Source: Diplocarpon mali
Taxonomy: Eukaryota; Ascomycota; Leotiomycetes; Helotiales; Drepanopezizaceae
Assembly: GCA_024741835.1 (NCBI GenBank)
Contig: JAENRP010000382.1
Coordinates: forward strand, 1 to 32,795
Length of the DNA stretch: 32,795 bases
Direction: 5' to 3'
Shown: in pieces, positions 19,041 through 29,689 of the stretch
Position numbering within the stretch: the stretch's first letter is position 1
Layout: each line of letters starts with the position of its first letter
Translations under genes and position numbers: made by a program
The notes under the pieces: model-generated
The model's input: the letters and a program-made list of their open reading frames with translations, nothing else
What the model was told of the DNA's origin: nothing
Databases searched by the model: none

Positions 19041-22000
19041 AACAGAACAGCCATTATCGGTTTATAGATGCCTTTCCAGTTGAATAATTATTACCAGGGT
19101 TGATAATTTTATGCCAAGCTTGTAGAGTGCACCACAAAAACTGAATTGTTCGTCGGATTAAGCACACGTAGCCCAAGATCATGCATCTAGAGTAAAGATG
19201 AACTCAATGGATTAGATAGATACGACGTACTTGAAGCCGACTTCTACGGATAGCAAGTCTTTTTAGCATTCCTCGGCATGACAAGCATTGAGCGGCAGAG
19301 CCTCTCAATTGACTTCATCATAGGGCAGAAAACACTGTATGAAAAGTGTATTTAAACTCGCAAACCTACTAGAACCCCCCCTCTCCCTAGGATCGTCGCT
19401 AACGTGTTGTTTATTCCGCCGGCGACAAAGTAGCTTTGGCTCAAGCTTTTACCAACATCCCAATACTGTTATTCTTCGAGTAGCTGTCTTTCTTCGCTTA
19501 CTGTCAACCAGCAAGTTGGTCGCTGGTCGGTTTCTGGGTAGGGATTATCACATCTTCCACGTTGTATTTCCAGCGTTGTGAACCGCCGCCAGACCCCGTC
19601 AAGGTAATATAGCACGATGACAAGAGCAAGTCTACTTGGTCCTACGATTTTCTTCGAAATATAGCTGTCCGTAAGGTACTCATTTTTTACAGCTCTGAGC
19701 CTCGCCTTCTAAATAGTCAATAGAGATTTACTTGAGAGATGGAAATTCTGCTGTTAAGCGGGCGGTGAAAGCCCTTCGTAGATACGACCGGGAGTTGAGA
19801 GGGTAAGTCTCACTACACCGCCCGAGGGGCAGAAAACACTGCTAGGAGAGTGAATTGAGGAGGCGTGGAATTGGTCATTTCAGGGCTTCCTGCGGAGGTG
19901 AGAAAATCGATGCTGGAGAATATGGAAGCTGCGATCAAAGTAGGAGGGCAGTTTGTGACGTATGGGAAATCTTCCACAGTATTTCTACACTGTACAGTGT
20001 AGCACTTGAATAATTCCGCCAGTGTTTTTCTGCTGTCAAGGCGGTATGACAGAGCCTCAAGCCCGAAACATGGTGGGGATCCCTTGCAGGTGGGTTTGTA
20101 CACTGCAGAGTTGGTCGACCTGCCGAGTTGTGCTGGCTTGGTTTTGCTAAGTGAGGCGCAGGCCCAGCTCCGCTTGCGTCGGGACCGCCTTGCGTGGTGT
20201 TTTGACTTGGGTCAAACACCAAGAATGTGGCCCGAAGATTGCGCCTCATTTCCAGGAGAAATGCATAGACGCCAAGACGACCCAAGCTCTTGAGAAACAC
20301 ACCCAGCTCAGCTGACGAGTTTGATATTCGTTTGATACAGGGGGCGAGGAACCGCTTAGATGCACATATTCTGCGTCGGTCCTATGCGTAGTCGGTAGGA
20401 CTTGAGTACCGCACGCAATGCCATGACTGGCCAATAAAGAACAACAAGCCCAGATTTGACTGAGGAAGTGGACATAGAGGCAAGTCATAGCAAGTCCAGA
20501 TCGTAACGGCCCAGATTCCCGGCAACCCGAGGCTCGAGCAATCTCAGACCCAAGTACACAGTAGATCGATCAGGTGGCACCGTTGCCACGGCACCGGGTG
20601 AATATCAGAGACGAAGATGCTCGAAGAGAGCGGAAGGACGAAAGAGGCGTTGATTTGATCAACCACCGACGGGCCCGGCGGGGAAAGTGGCCCGCGCTAA
20701 TCTCCGTAGCTCGACTCGCGGGCATTCCCACGATCATTTTTGGGGGGTTTTTTTTCTTGAGCTGTCCGAGACATCACATGATCGGGGTCTTGGGCAGATC
20801 CCAGCGCGTTAATTTTGGTGCAGCCAGCTACCAAATCCAAGCATCTGGACATCCGTCTATGGGTTCATCCTGTCGAGGACAGGGGGTCGATGAAGAGGAC
20901 TTGTGCCGGTATATATTCCCAAAATCCGTGGCGCCTTGCGATTAGCTTAGATGGGATAGTGGACCATGATACGAGGTAAGACCAGTGCCAAGGGATCTCA
21001 CTTTCTTGCACAGCACGGTGGAGGCGTCGTGGGTAGTTTTCGCCGACTCCTTTCTGTCGCATGGCTGGTGTATGAGTCGGAGGGAGCGTGTGGGTGGAAT
21101 TAATGAGCTTCAGTCTAGAAAAATCGACGGCTGGTGGGGACCTGACGGCGCATTATTGCTTGTGTTGCCACTATGCGACTGACCGCATCAGCCACACGTG
21201 GTCGGATATTGGCCGATGAAGCGCTGTGCCACAGCTCCAAAGAAGCAAGCAGGATATATGGAACGAACGGTATGCTGGCGCGAGGACCGCGGATCCTTAT
21301 TCGTATCGAAATCTCTTCGATGGGGGTGTTGGTCTGCGCCAACGTGCCGCCAGAGATCCGATGCGCAAGAATATCATGTTTCCATCCTTACTCGTCCCAG
21401 ATCGCGGATACTCTCGCCCATACTTCGTACGATCCACCCTGGCCATCATGTGAGATCTGTGGCGGTGGCAAAAGGCTCAAAATTTAACCTTTACCGTTGC
21501 AAAGCAGGGGCCCGTACTGTAGGATGATCTCTCGGGATCTTGGGTATGGACAGGGATTATCTGGGTCGAGAGTCTCTAAATTTAGCCAGATGTGAGTCGA
21601 GTGGAAAACCCGTATATCCTACCACAGCAGGCCGCCCTGAAGATAACTTGCTCCCGTTCCTTTTGGTAGTATCCCTACCAAAACCTCGTCGTGCCCCGAA
21701 TGTGAGTTCTCCTTCCCACAACGCCCGCGAGGCGACTGCTTTGTCAGCGGCTCAGCGCCTCGCGTGACACCTCCCCAACTGGCGATCTGCTCGAATCGGT
21801 AGGTGCACACGTAAGCGGAAAGGGCCTGGATGCCAAATTAGTCAAGATAGGGAAGGGGGGAAAAGTGCTATAGTTATCGTCCTTATCTATATTTTCGCGT
21901 TTCCTTTTTGGCCTCCCCAGACCAGCATGCCAAGAGATCCCGCTGTCAGGATCTCCGGCGCACACCTCATCTCATCCGGGGCCTCTTCGTGTAAGCGTAG

Positions 22001-22689
22001 AACACACGTACACCACGCTACGGCTCTGCCGCTCTCGCTGGCTGCAATCTTGGATGCTCGGGGACGACGCCTGCGCTCTAATTCGGGAACCCGGAGACAG
22101 CGAGGCTTGACAGGCGAGCGCTAAGGTCCCTTGCGGTGTCAGATGCAGCCGTACGCGACGTGGTCAGGGGAGGATGGCGTTCTATGCGTGTTTCACACGG
22201 ACGTGCCACCCGCCCCGACTCGTTGGTTTGTCTGGACGCGTGGATGAGACATAGCGAGCACGTGGGTCCGCGTGCGACGGTACCGCACCTGCATGTCCCA
22301 AGGTGATCGATCCGGAGGCAGGTACGATAGGTCAGGTAGGAAAGTACGGAAGCTGGGTCGGGTAGGAAGGACGGAAGGAGAAGTAGGTCCACGTACGACG
22401 ACCCGCAGAGGATCGGCTCAGGGGAAGGCAGACGGGGGCGCATGGACAGGGGCAGGAGCAGGGGTTGACCGTGTTTAGATCGCTTTGGATCGGAGGAGCG
22501 CGGGATGCAGCCAATCAGCATCGCCGAGACGAAGGGTCGTTTGAGAATAGAAAAGCACATGGAGGCTTGCGCCTTCCCGCGCCCGCCCATTCACCGGTTT
22601 ACTTGGTTGCTTGGTGGAATGGAAGTACCGATTTAGGCACTGGCTAACCGGATTACCTGATTTGCTCGAATTCCAAGACAATACCGAGC
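19041..22689. other. Gene-free stretch, transition to GC-rich DNA
   Basis: No convincing gene. Many short frames overlap on both strands with Arg/Ser-rich composition. One exact 15-bp direct repeat (GGGCAGAAAACACTG, 19323-19337 and 19827-19841) brackets about 500 bp and may mark an old insertion. A run of eight or more T follows GGGG near 20740-20756. From about 20.5 kb base composition shifts clearly toward GC. Confidence 0.45.
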
Positions 22690-23092
22690 AAGTACTTTAC
22701 GCTCGCTACCCCTCACTTCCCACCACCGCCCCTCCCCCCTTTCCCTCTCCTTCCCTTGTCGAGAAACAAACATACCTAGCATCCCATACACTTGCTTCCC
22801 TTCTCTGTCTCTCTTTCCGTTTCATTGTTTTTCCTTCCGCAGACTTCTCTCGCTCTCACCACCCTCACCCTCATCCTCACCCTCACCCTCACTTGGCTGC
22901 AGCGATTTCCTCCTGCATCGGTTCTTCCATTCCCACACTCATTCCTGACTGCTATAACACACGATCAGCAACAACCGGATTTGTTCCTACCTGCCCGGCT
23001 CTGCAAACTCGCCGACGCGCAGTACACAGCGCCTTGAGAAGCTTCCCCTCTCACCATCTGTTCCGTCAACCGAGGAACCAAATACCCGGACA
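22690..23092 (+). promoter_or_regulatory. Pyrimidine-rich 5' leader/promoter of the Crh gene
   Basis: The 400 bp before the start codon are strongly C/T-rich on the plus strand, a common feature of highly expressed filamentous-fungal genes. A CACCCT-type hexamer run spans about 22857-22892. The start is preceded by CCCGGACAATG. Long plus-strand frames here come from the low-complexity tract and are not genes. Confidence 0.5.
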
Positions 23093-24352
23093 ATGCGTTC
23101 CTCGATCCTCTCCGCGGCCGCCGTCCTGGCTGGCCTCAAGTTGGTCAGCGGCCAGACCTTCACTGACTGCAGCCCCGTCAGGGGCGATAGTACGTGCCAA
23201 CTAGTGCTGAAAGAAGAGCTAGAAATATTACCAAGACCCATACTAACGCGCTGACAGAATGTGATCCCAAGCCTGGTCTGGGTACGACCATTACCACCGA
23301 CTTCACAAAGAAGAGCGATGACTGGAAAGAGGTTGATGGAACTTCCCTCCAGTATGGGCCTAACGGTGCCGAATTCGCTATCAGCAAGAAGTCCGACGCC
23401 CCAACCATCGGCTTTAAAAAGTACATCTTCTTTGGCAAAGTCTCCGTCACCATGAAATCTGCTCCAGGACAAGGAACTGTTAGCTCCTTCATCCTCGAGT
23501 CGGACGTTCTGGATGAGATTGACTGGGAATGGCTCGGAGCCGACGATGCCCATGTACAGACCAACTTCTTTGGGAAGGGCGTAAGTAGATCCTCCAGAGT
23601 CACCTCTATGCAAGACTGACCATCCTTAGAACACCACTACTTACGATCGTGGTGAAACCCACCCGGTCGCCAAGCCGATCGAGACCTTTACCACCTATAC
23701 TATTGACTGGACCAAGGATGCCATCAAATGGTACATTGGTGAGACATTAGTCCGCACTATGACATACAACGACCCCAAGACCCTCGGAGGTGCCAACTAC
23801 CCGCAAACACCTATGCGCGTCAAAATGGGTTCGTGGATCGGATGTGCTGATGCGGCCGCTGCCGCCGACCCCAAGACAAAGGGAACTTGTGAATGGGCTG
23901 GTGGGCCAATCGATTTGCAAAAGGGCCCCTTCAACATGTATGTCAAGAGCGTTACCATCCAGGATTACGGCTGTGGGGGAATGTACAGCTATACCGATAA
24001 CTCCGGAAGCCACCAGAGCATCAAGTCTACCGGAAGCTGCGATGGAAAGCCCGACGCTGAAGAGAAGGTGTCTGCTCCCGTCAGCTACGGCGCCAGCAAG
24101 ACTGGAGGTATCCTGGTTGAGACTTCAGCTGCCATCAGCTCCATTTCAATGAAACCCACCGGATATCCTGCTTCCGCGAATACAACTACTCATGGCATAG
24201 CCACCGCGACTGGATCGCCATCTGCAAGCGCGTATCCGACCAGCAGTGGCGTTGTGACGGTGACCACCAACTCTGCGCCGAGTCACAAGTACGGTGGCTT
24301 TGAACTCGGAGTCATGGCTCTCGGCCTCGGCCTCGGTTACCTCGTTATGTAA
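23093..24352 (+). CDS. GPI-anchored Crh-type GH16 transglycosylase
   Basis: Three exons, 23093-23189, 23258-23580 and 23630-24352, give 380 aa. Intron 1 (68 nt) has a GTACGT donor and TACTAAC branch; intron 2 (49 nt) has GTAAGT. An N-terminal signal peptide ([20 protein letters not shown]) leads to a Cys pair ([11 protein letters not shown]). The GH16 domain carries the DEIDWEWLG active site, with E119 as likely nucleophile and E123 as acid/base, followed by NFFGKG and later [11 protein letters not shown]-terminal to the catalytic domain are a Cys-containing segment (YGCGGMYSY), a Ser/Thr-rich linker and a hydrophobic tail typical of GPI attachment. Crh/Crf enzymes join chitin to beta-1,6- or beta-1,3-glucan in the fungal wall. 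No chitin-binding (CBM18) module is present, so it resembles the Crf1/Utr2-like group without CBM18. Length and layout are normal. Confidence 0.93.
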
Positions 24353-24418
24353 TGGATGGATAACCGTCGAGCACCTTATTCTGTGAACGAGGGTCGGGGA
24401 TTGGGAGTTGCTCTTGGC

Positions 24419-24444
24419 ATTTCTAGCGAGGCTCCGCTAGAAAT
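24419..24444 (+). terminator. Perfect 10-bp hairpin in the Crh gene 3' region
   Basis: ATTTCTAGCG and CGCTAGAAAT pair perfectly around a six-base loop, 67 nt past the stop codon. It lies in the likely 3' UTR. It could influence mRNA 3' processing or stability; fungal genes do not use bacterial-type hairpin terminators, so the role is a guess. Confidence 0.5.
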
Positions 24445-24833
24445 GGAGGGGTGCTCTTGTTCTTGCTGCCACGACATACTATGCGCATTTTCTATTTTTC
24501 TTTCCCGTTGATACTCCATTGGGCGGGAGCTCGAGATACCCTGGAGCGGGGAGGGCGGTCTTTGATTTTAGGCTTGCTCGTTGCTCCTGTGAAGAGGTGG
24601 GATGGTGGGACGGCCTGCATTGGGTTTGATTCGATTGCGTGAGGTAAGGGTTCTAGTATCTATAGTTTAATACGTGAAACATCAAATCTTTTAATTCACT
24701 TTCTTCGACTCGGCCAGAGTTATCTTTTTGCAGGTGACTAGGCGGGTGAGAAGACCACGCTTTGGGGAGGTGTGGTCTCTGCATGTGCAGACGAGCTCCC
24801 TGAGCACCGCAGGCATGTCGTGTTCTTGTGGCT

Positions 24834-24853
24834 GGCTGGCCGGCCGGCCAGCC
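24834..24853. repeat. 20-bp perfect GC palindrome
   Basis: GGCTGGCCGGCCGGCCAGCC reads the same on both strands. It could form a cruciform or serve as a dimeric protein site; no flanking gene supports either reading. Confidence 0.7.
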
Positions 24854-25342
24854 TTGCCTCGGGTCACTTGTCGGTAGCGCGGGACCTCGCGGCTCCCAGG
24901 AACGAAGCAAGTGAGTCGGTATGCCTGCTTCCCCTATCCACCCGTATCTCGTACGTCTGTGACGAGCGGGGCTCGATGAATCTCCCGCCGTCCTCTCCAA
25001 GCCCAAGCCCAAGCTCGGGGGCTCTGCAGAGCTCCCCAGGACGACCCGGGGCTCAGCCACGTGGTCCTGGATCCTCGGCAAGCCTGCGGGGGTTTGGGGT
25101 CTTTTGAGTCTTTGAGTCTTGGAGGGGCGGTGGAGAACAGTATGTGGAAAGTAGCTCTTTTCCCTGTGCGGGCGTGCAGTGTGCTGAGGAGGGTGTGCTG
25201 TGGAGAGGACGCTGTGGAGAGGACGCCACGCGAGAGTATGGATTCTCTCTTGAGCCTTGGTTGGAGTGGTTGGTGTGGTTGGTTGGTTGGTGTGGTAGGT
25301 GTTGCAGGTGTTGTAGAGATTGGACAAGGTCCAAGGTCCAAG

Positions 25343-25403
25343 GGTCACGAGATCACGGTCACGGGGTCACGGGCACGGTCACGGGCACGGTCACGGTCAC
25401 GGT
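25343..25403. repeat. CACGGT/CACGGG hexamer array
   Basis: An imperfect run of six-base units (TCACGG, GCACGG) over about 60 bp produces repetitive peptides in several frames, which explains the chance ORFs here. Confidence 0.75.
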
Positions 25404-26348
25404 GGAGGCAAGCCGGGAAAGGGCAATGTCCCAAGGAAAAGAACAAGGCGACGCGCTGCCATGTGATGTTGATCTCCCCTCGTGTGACGAGATGGGGGAT
25501 CTGCGGACTTGGGTGGAGCGGAGTGGTAGTGTTGGCATGTAGGTCATATGACAAGTCACATGATAACTAAGGCTTGGCAAATACTGTATTTACTCTACGC
25601 TCTCGAGGAATAGCTTCGCGGGCTAGCTTTTACACACGAGTTTCGTCCAACGTATTGGAGAAGCTTGACCTGTGCACACAACCACCTAAAGTGATACCAA
25701 CAGGTAGCCTAGGTCAGATCGGGCGGGAGAGTTGAACGAGGGGCGGGGGAGCGATGGGATTCGGCTGGGCAGGGGAGTCGAAGGGGGGAGAGGAGAGAAG
25801 AGAGCGAGGGGGGTCAAGCGGGCTGGGTTGCGTCCTGCAGTAGATGAGCCGGCGCCGCTGCCTCCACGGAGGAGCTTGGCGGCTCTCGGGAACCAAAGCG
25901 TGGTCTGGGACCTTTGCAGAGGCTGGAGACGAGTTTCGAGACGTCTGCACGTGACCTCGCCAAGGTAGAACAACCCAATATCATTTCAATCCAAACAAAC
26001 ACGACGATCGAGACATGCAGCCGGGCGGATTCCACCCGGCCCCAGCCTCGGATCTGGCGCGCCCTTTTCTCGGCCGTGACGTGGTCCAGGCGCTTCCGCC
26101 GTACAGCCTACGCAAGCCCCGTCTGGGGGAAGATAGAGGGGGGGGGGAAGAGGGGGGGCTTGAAACGTGAGAAGCACGACGGTCACAGACGTGCGATGGG
26201 CCGCAGAGCCGTCAGTCGGGGGCCGTCTCGCCGGGCCGGGACAGAATCGTGTTTCCGACACTGCAGATTCCCATCCCCCTCTGGCCTTGGGACTCGTTCG
26301 TCCGGAGTCGAGTCCGCTACCTTGGACGGCTCACCGCGACTCTCCGTC

Positions 26349-26762
26349 TCACATGGCTCGGTGCAGCTGCGCTGCGTCGAGTAGAGTCTGAGAGAGAGCG
26401 CAGGATGCGAAGTCCTCGTTGGGCTGGGGGGCTGGCGCGGCATCGGAGCGGAAGTCCAGATCGAAGACAGCGGTCTCCGGCGAGATCAACTCCCAAGCAC
26501 CGTCTGGCTTTCTGGTGCTCATCTGAGAACATTGAAACCTACAGGAAGCATCTACGTTGCAGCCTCTCGAGGGGTACGAGCACAGCACGTCGTCCTCTCT
26601 CCCAACCAGCTGTGAAGTGCGTTGTGTGCGCCGGCAGGAAGGCAGACATCCTGATTCCGGCGATAGCTTCCTCACGGATCGAATCCCCGTCACCTGGGCC
26701 CGAGACGTCAGCTCTTGGTAGTGCACGAAGCATGCATTTCCCCCTGCCATCTCGCACCTCAC
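26349..26762 (-). CDS. Open frame of uncertain status, possible exon
   Basis: A 137-codon frame. Its second half, beginning MSTRKPDGAWELISPETAVF and running through DLDFRSDAAPAPQPNEDFAS, has natural composition and GC-rich third positions. It is preceded at about 26526 by a good-looking acceptor (TTTCAATGTTCTCAG). The first half is less convincing. I do not recognise a domain. It may be an exon of a spliced gene or a chance frame in GC-rich DNA. Confidence 0.2.
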   Translation of the reverse strand: MRCEMAGGNACFVHYQELTSRAQVTGIRSVRKLSPESGCLPSCRRTQRTSQLVGREDDVLCSYPSRGCNVDASCRFQCSQMSTRKPDGAWELISPETAVFDLDFRSDAAPAPQPNEDFASCALSQTLLDAAQLHRAM

Positions 26763-26930
26763 GCCATGAGTCTCTGGTTGGCTCAGTCTTGGAGGATGCC
26801 CGTCCAGAAATCATACCAGCAGTCAGAACGGATCCTCGACCCGGCCCAGATCAATTGGAGAGGTAGTTGTACTCAAGGGTGGGATATGACAGGCTCGGGG
26901 GGAGTGCCGGGCTATTGTAGGAATGATTCG

Positions 26931-28010
26931 TTAGTTCTCAGAGTGACGAATTTCCGAGATGCTTGTGCGGAGTAGGGGTCTTCCGGTGCTTCGTTGAAAA
27001 CGTCAGTAATCAGCGAGTCATGCGTCTATTTCTGGTTTGTTTGTCTCGCTTAAGAGATTTACTTGGGTCTGAAATAAGCGAGCCCCTGCCCTCTTCTCAT
27101 TATGAGGGCCAACATCCAGGAGAACGCGGCCGCGTCGCCATGGATCGCATCGAACCTGTCGACATAGCCAAAGCCAGGCACTACAAGCATCGGGACTGCT
27201 TCTGGGCCATTAGCTGACATAGTACAATGTCCACGAATAGTCAGCTTTGCTACCTCGGTTCAATGACGATCCAGTCGAGACACTATGGCAGTCCCTGTTA
27301 CAAGCCACAAGCTCGACCGCAATGTCTCTAGAGGGCTGGCCTCGAGCGCGAACTCGACTTCAGCCTTGTTCAAGGAAGTCAGGGTCCAAGGTGCCAGCGT
27401 TGTCCTAGGGAGCGAGAAACAGGGTTGAAAAGTGTCACTGGTCTGAGGGTTCTCGAGGCGACTTTGACAACGTGAAAGATATAGATGCGCTTCTACCAGA
27501 GCATCTTACTCGACGGGAGACACAATGCAGGAGCTACCGACAGAAGCTATAGCATCCCCAGACCCGCCCACGTAGAACGGCTCGTGTCGATGCGTGAAAA
27601 GATTCACACACAGCAGGGGCCAGTGATGACCTACAACGCGCGTGCTCCCTATCGAATCAGCACCTCTAGGACCGGCGGAGTCGACGCACCCAGATGGAGT
27701 ACTCGGAGAGTTGGATCTGATCAGATATCATGTCGGACACCAACAGAAGATCAGGCAGTGTGCGGATGGACCAGCTGTAGGAGACGAGCAAGGGAACTAG
27801 CGAAGGAGCCTCTGGCCTAGACACGGTTTGGTGCTGTTGTCACGGCGTAAATACTACCAAGCAGCAACACACGCACTCACGGCTCTCGGGGTAAGTTGAA
27901 GCTCGGCAAAGTGGCACCGATTCAAGACCAACGAGAGGCGAGGCAGGCATTCGCGAGAAGCCGGAAGCCCTGCGAGATATCGTGGGCGCGGAGAGGTCAT
28001 CTGCAGACAT
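26931..28010 (-). CDS. Speculative six-exon gene, unidentified
   Basis: Minus-strand segments with protein-like composition can be spliced in phase: 28010-27877, 27816-27686, 27630-27510, 27404-27302, 27253-27063 and 26988-26931. Introns would be 60, 55, 105, 48 and 74 nt, and the model 245 aa. Examples are PEAPSLVPLLVSYSWSIRTL, FTHRHEPFYVGGSGDAIASV, and MLVVPGFGYVDRFDAIHGD. The 105-nt intron has a strong GTAAGA donor and polypyrimidine CCTAG acceptor, and the last has a TACTGAC branch; one donor (GTCGAC) is weak. No signal peptide or known domain. With this much freedom, chance assembly is a real possibility. Confidence 0.2.
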
Positions 28011-28806
28011 AGCTCGCGCGACGTATAAGGATGTCGGGAACGGGGAGTGCGGTGGTCTCTGGATCGACAGACATGCGCTGTGGTTTATCTGGTCCGCTGC
28101 TCGTGAACAACGGGCTTGATCTTCACTTGAAAGAAACAGGACTGGCTTGGCACTGTCCTGCTCCGATCACCGTTCTGCAGAGAGGGGGAGTATACAGAGT
28201 CGTGCTCTTGAGATGTCGAACGACTGCTCCGCGTCTCGTTGGTGACGACGATGAGAAAAGGGCGCGTGCTCGCAAGGGACACCGTAGCGAGGTTAGCAGC
28301 GGTTGGTTATCGACCGCGACCTTGTTGTTTCTCACAACCGATTCCATCTTCTCGGTTGCAGAGATTATGCTCAGAAGACTGGTCGATGAGGTGGCGGTGC
28401 AATCACGACTGTGGGATGATCTGGGAAATACGTATTGCATTTGCTCAGCAGAGACAATGGACACAGCGTCTTGTGTGGAAGCCAAGGCCATCCATATTAT
28501 CTCTAACGATTTTACTGAGCGGGAGCTTATCCATCGACAGCTTGTCTACGCTCATGATAAGAGGAGGATGAGAGGAGCATTACTTTGATCGTTCCATGCT
28601 GAAGCAGCGTTGTTTACACGCCATATCCAAGGTATGCCGCCATCCACGGCCACCAGGGTTTTCGCTGTTTTCAGATGGAAACATCAAAAGCAGGCTTCGC
28701 CGACCTTACAGCGCAGCAATACCTAACGACGCAACGCCGTTCCACGGCTCGGCAGCGGTGATGTAGGGTACAAGTACCTTGCTCTGCCCAGCCGTCCAGG
28801 TGGAAA

Positions 28807-29535
28807 TCAGACACGCTCCAGATTGACTACGAGGTCTCCGTCTCCTCCGGCGGAATCCTGGCGTCCTATTTCCCTCACATCAGCGTTGAGCACGGTGCAA
28901 TTGCTAGGGGCATGTTCACGGGCATCGTATGCATCAGCAGGGTCTGGGTTGAAGGGGTTCAGGCAATTGGCGATGGAGTTGAGACCGAAAGCGATATCCT
29001 TGCTGCTCGAGAGTCAGCATTGCTCATTCTCGTAGAGACGGGGCGAGGATGATCCTGCTCTAAGACCTGGTCTTGCGGAAGATATCCCGACTCTGCAGCT
29101 ACCGGAGAAGCAGAGAGGTACCTTCGCAGCCGGTGGAGTAAACCTCGCCTCCAGTAGCTACGAGGAAATTGTAGCAGCCTGTCTGCTCACTCTGTGTGCA
29201 GTGCGAACTTGCGGGCGAGCAGACGGGTGTCCGCCTCTGTAGGTCGCGTCGGGTGGCAGGTGCGTACATTTCTCGTGATGGTTCGCGTCAGAGTTTGGGT
29301 ACGAGAATACAAGACCGGAGATAGAAGGCTACATCCCTGGGGCAGGCATGGCATAGAGCTGAGCAGAGCTTAGGTCTAGGGACGCCAGACTGGACATGCC
29401 GGGTCCGGGGATGATCTCTAGGAACTCGACGTCGGTACCTCCAGCCGAGACAGCGGTCGGGAGAGCGTTGACTCGGGTCGCGATGAGTACCACGAGGGTG
29501 ACGGCGGCGAAGAGGAATCCTGCCGTGATCGACAT
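28807..29535 (-). CDS. Probable secreted Cys-containing protein, exon 1 junction unresolved
   Basis: Exon 1 starts at 29535 (MSITAGFLFAAVTLVVLIAT), a signal peptide with likely cleavage after VNA, then a short linker. Exon 2, ending 29103, encodes TPVCSPASSHCTQSEQTGCY and EVYSTGCEG. A 100-nt intron (29102-29003; GTAGCT donor, GCTGAC branch, CAG acceptor) joins in phase to exon 3, 29002-28807: KDIAFGLNSIANCLNPFNPD to LVVNLERV and stop. Six cysteines fall in exons 2-3. Exon 1's open frame stops at 29331-29329, and the obvious donor (AT|GTAGCC) does not match the phase of exon 2 from acceptors at 29272 or 29237. Either a weaker donor inside exon 1 (for example at GGAG|GTACCG) is used or a frameshift has broken the gene. 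A TATAAA box lies at 29689-29684 and the leader is C/A-rich. Family unknown. Confidence 0.45.
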
Positions 29536-29683
29536 GGCTTGGGACGTCCTAGCTGTAGAGGTAGGTTTGTGTAGTGAAATATCGAAGTTGCAAGATGGAC
29601 ATTTCGAAGAGAGGTGAGCGGATTTGGTTGGTGGTGCTGCGATAAAGTTGAGTCGTAGGCAGCTAGGAGGGCTGCATGGGCCC

Positions 29684-29689
29684 TTTATA
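29684..29689 (-). promoter_or_regulatory. TATA box of the candidate secreted gene
   Basis: Minus-strand ACTATAAAGG lies about 150 bp before the ATG at 29535 and is followed by a CACCACCAACC-type leader. The leader holds one upstream ATG (29602) opening a 17-codon uORF that ends before the main start. Confidence 0.4.

Larger units (their letters stand above)
24353..26930. other. GC-rich gene-free stretch with low-complexity DNA
   Basis: Frames overlap on both strands and change every hundred codons, as expected for GC-rich non-coding DNA. Visible structure: a 20-bp palindrome (24834-24853), G/T-rich runs (25258-25318), a CACGGT/CACGGG hexamer array (25343-25403) and G-runs near 26138. The frame 26349-26762 (minus) is described separately. 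Confidence 0.4.

Noticed and set aside
22611..23204. A 197-codon plus frame overlapping the Crh start
   Set aside because: It reads through the pyrimidine-rich leader in a different frame from the clear signal-peptide start at 23093.
24653..25348. A 231-codon minus-strand frame
   Set aside because: Its N-terminus comes from a GGTTG/GGTGT low-complexity tract and the remainder is Pro/Arg-rich with no domain.
28031..28588. A 185-codon plus-strand frame
   Set aside because: No domain, no signal peptide, and competing minus frames of similar length; GC-rich chance frame.
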